9,229 nt of DNA from positions 1 to 9,229 of the forward strand of contig DKAT01000065.1 of the NCBI GenBank assembly GCA_002450905.1, in the 5' to 3' direction. Every line of letters begins with the position of its first letter. The stretch's first letter is position 1. The translations under genes were made by a program, and so were the position numbers. Origin of the DNA: Spirochaetia bacterium UBA6919 (GTDB lineage Bacteria > Spirochaetota > UBA6919). Under the pieces are notes generated by a model. The model made no database searches. It was not told the DNA's origin and saw only the letters and a program-made list of their open reading frames with translations. Of the stretch, positions 6,257 through 9,229 are shown piece after piece.

Positions 6257-7456
6257 TTAATTTCCAAATCCGGTCTTTATCAGGCCTTTTCTATAATCTT
6301 CCAATTTTGAAATTAAAGGCTCTTTTAAATAAGAATGATTATCTTTTGATTTTTTCATATACCCTATCAGTTCATTTTTATATACATCCAGTTCTGCAGC
6401 AGTAATTTTCTGCTTATCTTTAAAATTATTAGTAAAATAGGATGGATTGAGTTTATAAGTTTCTGTCCATATAGTTTCAGCTTCATGATAATGGAGGGGA
6501 CGTAACTCTAAAATATCAAAACATCTACCTGGCCGTATTAAAGCTGTATCAATTTTTTTTATATTTAAATTAGTGGACATAAGAATTTTAGATTCTATAT
6601 TTAACATCCCGCTTGTATTGGACAATAATGTTGATAAATAATCAATATCATCAAGGGTTAATTTTCTATTGGTTTCAATTAACTTTTTAACATCATCTAA
6701 AATAATTAAACTGGGTTTTTCCGTGATGATTGTTGTCCAGAAATTATCATCCCTGAGTAGATTTTCATCATTGATATAAAAGGGATCTCCGGAAAATTCA
6801 AAATCACTATCCAGTAGGAATTTCTTGATTAATATTTTTAAGAGGGATGTTTTCCCTATCCCTGTATCACCTGTCAATAGAAGGATGCTGGAAGGCGAAG
6901 TTTTAAAGGAAAGATATAATTTATCGACATCTAAATAAGGATACATAGATGCAATGGGAATGGAATCTTTTTTTTCATTGATGGCTATATCTGTCAATTT
7001 AGGTCTACCCTGACTTTGAGATACATATTTGTAGGTAAGAAATCCCATATTTTTATAAATTAACCCCGGTGAGAATTTGTTTACTATTTCAGCTAGTTCT
7101 GAAGTTAATTCAAGGGATTTAATCCAGGAGATAATATAAGCATGATTTTCTTTTTTCGTTTCATCAAAATATTGAATGGCCAGAACAAAGTCATTAGCAA
7201 CAATGACTTTAACATTCTCTTTCATGTCATTCTTATCATGAGGATAGTAATAAACATGAAATTTATCCCTGCCATACAGTATTTTTAATTCCTCAATAAA
7301 AGCATTCACATAATCATGATGGATATTAATAAAAGGTAAAACATGAGGTAAAGAACTTCTATATTGTAGATTCAAACACTCAATAAATGTTGGATCATGG
7401 TAGAGCCTAAGAATCTTCATCTCATTTCCATTCTCTGTATCGTTATTTTTTAACAT
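6257..7456 (-). CDS. Phage-like AAA ATPase
   Basis: A 399-residue protein from the chosen start. The C-terminal half is a complete AAA module: Walker A GDTGIGKTS (196-204), Walker B LIILDD (250-255), sensor-1 region ILMSTN (291-296) and TALIRPGRCFDIL (304-316) with the arginine of the second region of homology. The AYP-YLD lead-in before Walker A and the RPGRCFD ending recall AAA ATPases of large phages and BCS1-like relatives. The first about 170 residues (MKILRLYHD, LPFINIHHDYVNAFIEELK) match no family I know and may bind the substrate. The frame is open to a TTG at 7496-7498, but ATG 7454-7456 has AAGG six bases upstream and lies downstream of a well-spaced promoter; another ATG is at 7418-7420. 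It stands alone on this strand; whether it serves in defence, in a prophage remnant or elsewhere is not shown. Confidence 0.75.
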   Translation of the reverse strand: MLKNNDTENGNEMKILRLYHDPTFIECLNLQYRSSLPHVLPFINIHHDYVNAFIEELKILYGRDKFHVYYYPHDKNDMKENVKVIVANDFVLAIQYFDETKKENHAYIISWIKSLELTSELAEIVNKFSPGLIYKNMGFLTYKYVSQSQGRPKLTDIAINEKKDSIPIASMYPYLDVDKLYLSFKTSPSSILLLTGDTGIGKTSLLKILIKKFLLDSDFEFSGDPFYINDENLLRDDNFWTTIITEKPSLIILDDVKKLIETNRKLTLDDIDYLSTLLSNTSGMLNIESKILMSTNLNIKKIDTALIRPGRCFDILELRPLHYHEAETIWTETYKLNPSYFTNNFKDKQKITAAELDVYKNELIGYMKKSKDNHSYLKEPLISKLEDYRKGLIKTGFGN

Positions 7457-7506
7457 TAAATGCCTTATCCAACTATTAGAAAAATAATAGTATTGCAAAT
7501 ATCCTA

Positions 7507-7535
7507 ACTATAATTCTAATAAAATGTTATCTCAA
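7507..7535 (-). promoter_or_regulatory. Sigma-70-type promoter for the AAA ATPase
   Basis: Reverse strand TTGAGA (7530-7535) and TATAGT (7507-7512), each one base from consensus, are separated by exactly 17 bases. Transcription would start near 7500, leaving a leader of about 45 bases before ATG 7456. This placement makes the upstream TTG at 7498 an unlikely start and suggests that the ATPase is expressed alone and not with the reverse ORF at 7696-8115. Confidence 0.5.
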
Positions 7536-7695
7536 ACTGAAAAATGATTTAATATCGTATTATGTCTAAGTCATTGATTTATATAAATGTCTTTTCAAAA
7601 GCGGCCTAAAAAAGTATCAATTCTAAGAGAAATGAAGTCTTGATTTGTATAAAAATATTTATAGATCTCCATCTATTATATTGAATAGTATTCTT

Positions 7696-8115
7696 TTAAA
7701 GCAATTCATATTGACCTAAATCTTTTATTTTTTTAAAATCATGTAATAAATCATTCCGTTCATGATCATGATTTGCTTCTATTTTAAACTTATCTTCAAA
7801 TAGGCTATTATTATAATTAAAATTATAATTTGTGTAGTCGTAGCCGATGGAGTATCGTCTAGAACATTCGTAGTTCGTGTGACGTTTTTCCGGCAACAGT
7901 AACACTGAAGGGGATCGAGTAATATAATATCTATACCGTGAAATAAAATATTTAGTGGGTGAAAAATCCTGTTTTGAAGTATCAAAATTACTCTCTTCAT
8001 AATAAAAAAACATTTTTTGGTTTTTACGAGGTATATGAAAGTTGTTTTCCTTCAAATCATCATGTTGACTTAGACCAGCACTGTCATATCCGCCAAGTTT
8101 ATCCAATCTAGACAT
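7696..8115 (-). CDS. Hypothetical protein, weakly supported
   Basis: A 139-codon reverse frame with ATG preceded by AGGA at eight bases. The product is rich in Tyr, Asn, Asp and His (YDYTNYNFNYNNS, EANHDHERND) and has no recognisable domain, signal peptide or membrane segment. The region 7845-7925 is GC-richer than its flanks. About 240 bases separate its stop from the ATPase start, and the ATPase appears to have its own promoter, so an operon is unlikely. A second reverse frame overlaps it at 7779-8000 and is judged a shadow. The ORF could itself be non-coding relic DNA; the odd composition keeps my confidence low. Confidence 0.35.
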   Translation of the reverse strand: MSRLDKLGGYDSAGLSQHDDLKENNFHIPRKNQKMFFYYEESNFDTSKQDFSPTKYFISRYRYYITRSPSVLLLPEKRHTNYECSRRYSIGYDYTNYNFNYNNSLFEDKFKIEANHDHERNDLLHDFKKIKDLGQYELL

Positions 8116-8387
8116 TTGAACTATCCTGAAGAGTTGATATGGAAAAGTATAATCGAAGATTGGCCATTCGTCAAGAGATGTGAGGTGGACTAGAATTTCA
8201 GACCACTACAATGAAAGCTTTGTCAATAGAATGTTTATGATGTTAAAGATCATTTATGAAAGGAAATCTAAAATTAACGAAAGAGATCGTTGAAATCAGT
8301 GATCGATCAATTTTCTGTGATACTAAAAATTCTTTAAATCTAAGGAAATAAATTTACTTTTAACATGAAATTAACTAGAATTCTATT

Positions 8388-8839
8388 ATGAGAATGTCAG
8401 AAGAAGAATTATTGAAACTGGTTACTCTTCATAAATCCATTAAAAATAGTCGTGATGCAGATAAAATCATTGATAATAACAAAGAGAAAGCAAAGATCAC
8501 CCTGATTTTAGATAATGCGAGAATGAACCATTGCAAGCGACTTTTAGAGTATATTGAAAAACAGGAAATAAAGATTGAGTTATGGTATTTACCCCCTTAT
8601 TCAGCCCATTTAAATCTCATAGAAAGATTATTGTTTTCGATATACCAAGAAAAAGCTTTTGGCGAAAAGAATTACTCCAGTATTATTCGATTTGAACATG
8701 TGCTGGATGAGTTTTTCAGATCAAAAGTTCATAAAAAAAAAAGATTTCAGTTTTAAAGTATGAGAAGTATAGTAAAACAATTCAGGAAATTAAAAAATAT
8801 TTTTACTTTGATTTCTTTAACAAGTTTTTTAACTTCTAA
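8388..8839 (+). mobile_element. IS630-family transposase with internal deletion and frameshift
   Basis: The first 27 codons (SEEELLKLVTLHKSIKNSRD, ADKI) are the N-terminal helix of IS630-type transposases. The very next residues (DNNKEKAKITLILDNARMNH, then LPPYSAHLNLIERL) are from the catalytic domain: D of LDNAR and E of NLIER are the second and third members of the DDE triad. The rest of the helix-turn-helix, the middle and the first catalytic Asp are absent, so some 200 residues were lost in frame at about 8469. The frame ends at 8756, but at an A10 run (8733-8742) a -1 shift opens a frame reading KISVLKYEKYSKTIQEIKKY and on to TAA at 8837-8839, which looks like the natural tail. The protein cannot transpose. 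No convincing terminal repeats or TA duplication were found. Confidence 0.75.
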
Positions 8840-8869
8840 GTGATTAAAATGACCTCTATTTTTAGAAGT
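8832..8869. repeat. Stem-loop behind the IS630 remnant
   Basis: ACTTCTAA (8832-8839) pairs perfectly with TTAGAAGT (8862-8869) around a 22-base loop. It coincides with the transposase stop and may be part of the element's right end or a weak terminator. No matching copy was found left of the transposase. Confidence 0.35.
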
Positions 8870-8932
8870 CCTGGTGAGAGTTAAGAAATGGTTCGTTTAT
8901 AAGTCTAATACTTAAAATGATATTAACACTAT

Positions 8933-9206
8933 TTAACAACAATTATTTGACTTGATGATTTTAAAATAACATGTATCTCTTCTGGGTGGGAAATATCCAT
9001 GATATAAATCATCAATTATTTTAAAATTGTATTGGTCATTAAAACATTTAGATATTGTAATGAAATGAAATGGATCAGGTTCTTTTCTTGACAATTCTTT
9101 TAAAGTATGGATATATTTATTTATCATGTTGTCATTCAATATTTCATGTATATTTAATTGAATTGAATCATAATAATTTTCATATAAAACTATATATGCT
9201 ATTATC
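8933..9206 (-). pseudogene. 3' part of an unknown gene, cut by an IS3-like end
   Basis: On the reverse strand the frame is open from the window edge through 9206 to the TAA at 8933-8935. Its product runs IIAYIVLYENYYDSIQLNIH, then NKYIHTLKELSRKEPDPFHF, then DDLYHGYFPPRRDTCYFKII. The only in-frame starts are TTG 9137-9139 and ATG 9125-9127, neither with a ribosome site. The absence of any upstream stop and the IS3-like repeat at 9207 indicate that the 5' part lies beyond the insertion or is lost. I do not recognise the family. An alternative is a short intact gene of 64-68 residues starting at TTG or ATG. Confidence 0.45.
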
Positions 9207-9229
9207 TGGACTGCACCCCAAATTTGATA
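9207..9229 (+). repeat. IS3-like left-end inverted repeat at the window edge
   Basis: TGGACTGCACCCCAAATT begins here and runs out of the window. The TG start and the GCACCCCAAA block are what I recall for termini of IS3-family elements. It is the inverse of the end at 1461-1479. The element body would lie to the right, outside the window, so no transposase can be checked. Confidence 0.55.

Noticed and set aside
7779..8000. 73-codon reverse frame ending in an isoleucine-rich stretch
   Set aside because: It overlaps the 7696-8115 frame, and its runs of Ile and Thr come from AT-rich repeats read in the other frame; no ribosome site.
8185..8206. 22-base palindrome GTGGACT...AGACCAC
   Set aside because: Only 7-base arms with one mismatch, no second copy near the IS630 remnant and no gene that it clearly controls.
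8256..8351. Short frame starting MKGNLKLTKEIVE upstream of the IS630 remnant
   Set aside because: The first residues recall a helix-turn-helix start, but the frame degenerates after about 12 codons and stops after 32; too little to support.
1..9229. CRISPR arrays, tandem repeats, tRNA or rRNA genes
   Set aside because: No regularly spaced repeats or recognisable tRNA/rRNA blocks were seen on either strand.

Overview
The window is AT-rich, roughly 30% G+C by eye, with short GC-richer islands. It looks like an accessory or decay region of a bacterial chromosome. The Rhs core end (GRLNGGVFNPKNLNLFSY, then DPNG) and the SWIM, HicAB, UPF0175/DUF3368 and DUF2283 content would suit a low-GC spirochaete or a similar environmental anaerobe. 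That is an impression from family recall; no marker gene fixes the taxon. No tRNA, rRNA, CRISPR array or housekeeping gene was seen.

Left part (1-1423): the 3' end of an Rhs-type polymorphic toxin gene, consisting of a scrap of core, an intact variable C-terminal tip and a 1-bp-overlapping presumed immunity gene. The core is cut by a deletion whose junction can be read as an 8-9 bp microhomology. The tip is therefore an orphan cassette and not part of a full-length Rhs gene. An IS3-like end follows at 1461-1479.

Middle (1480-5920): a row of small toxin-antitoxin genes in different states of decay. It holds a reverse-strand 66-residue gene of unknown function; hicA with a hicB broken by frameshifts; an intact overlapping pair of a DUF4258-like toxin and a DUF2283 antitoxin; a second, unrelated hicB remnant with one nonsense codon; a 560-codon SWIM zinc-finger gene interrupted by a single TAA; and an intact overlapping UPF0175 antitoxin / DUF3368 PIN toxin pair. 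Toxin comes first in the Rhs, HicAB and DUF4258 pairs, antitoxin first in the PIN pair.

Right part (5921-9229): a GC-richer spacer without a recognisable gene; a reverse-strand phage-like AAA ATPase with its own well-spaced promoter; a poorly supported reverse ORF; an IS630-type transposase that has lost its central part in frame and is frameshifted at an A10 run; and the 3' part of an unknown reverse-strand gene that runs into an IS3-like terminal repeat at 9207. The two IS3-like ends face outward, so 1480-9206 may be sequence lying between two IS copies, one of them reduced to its last few dozen bases.

The working units that still look functional are the Rhs tip/immunity pair, the DUF4258/DUF2283 pair, the UPF0175/PIN pair, the AAA ATPase and possibly hicA. 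The least explained items are the toxin/immunity pair, the AAA ATPase with its unassigned N-terminal half, and the 66-residue reverse gene. No new multi-gene system could be demonstrated from the sequence alone.
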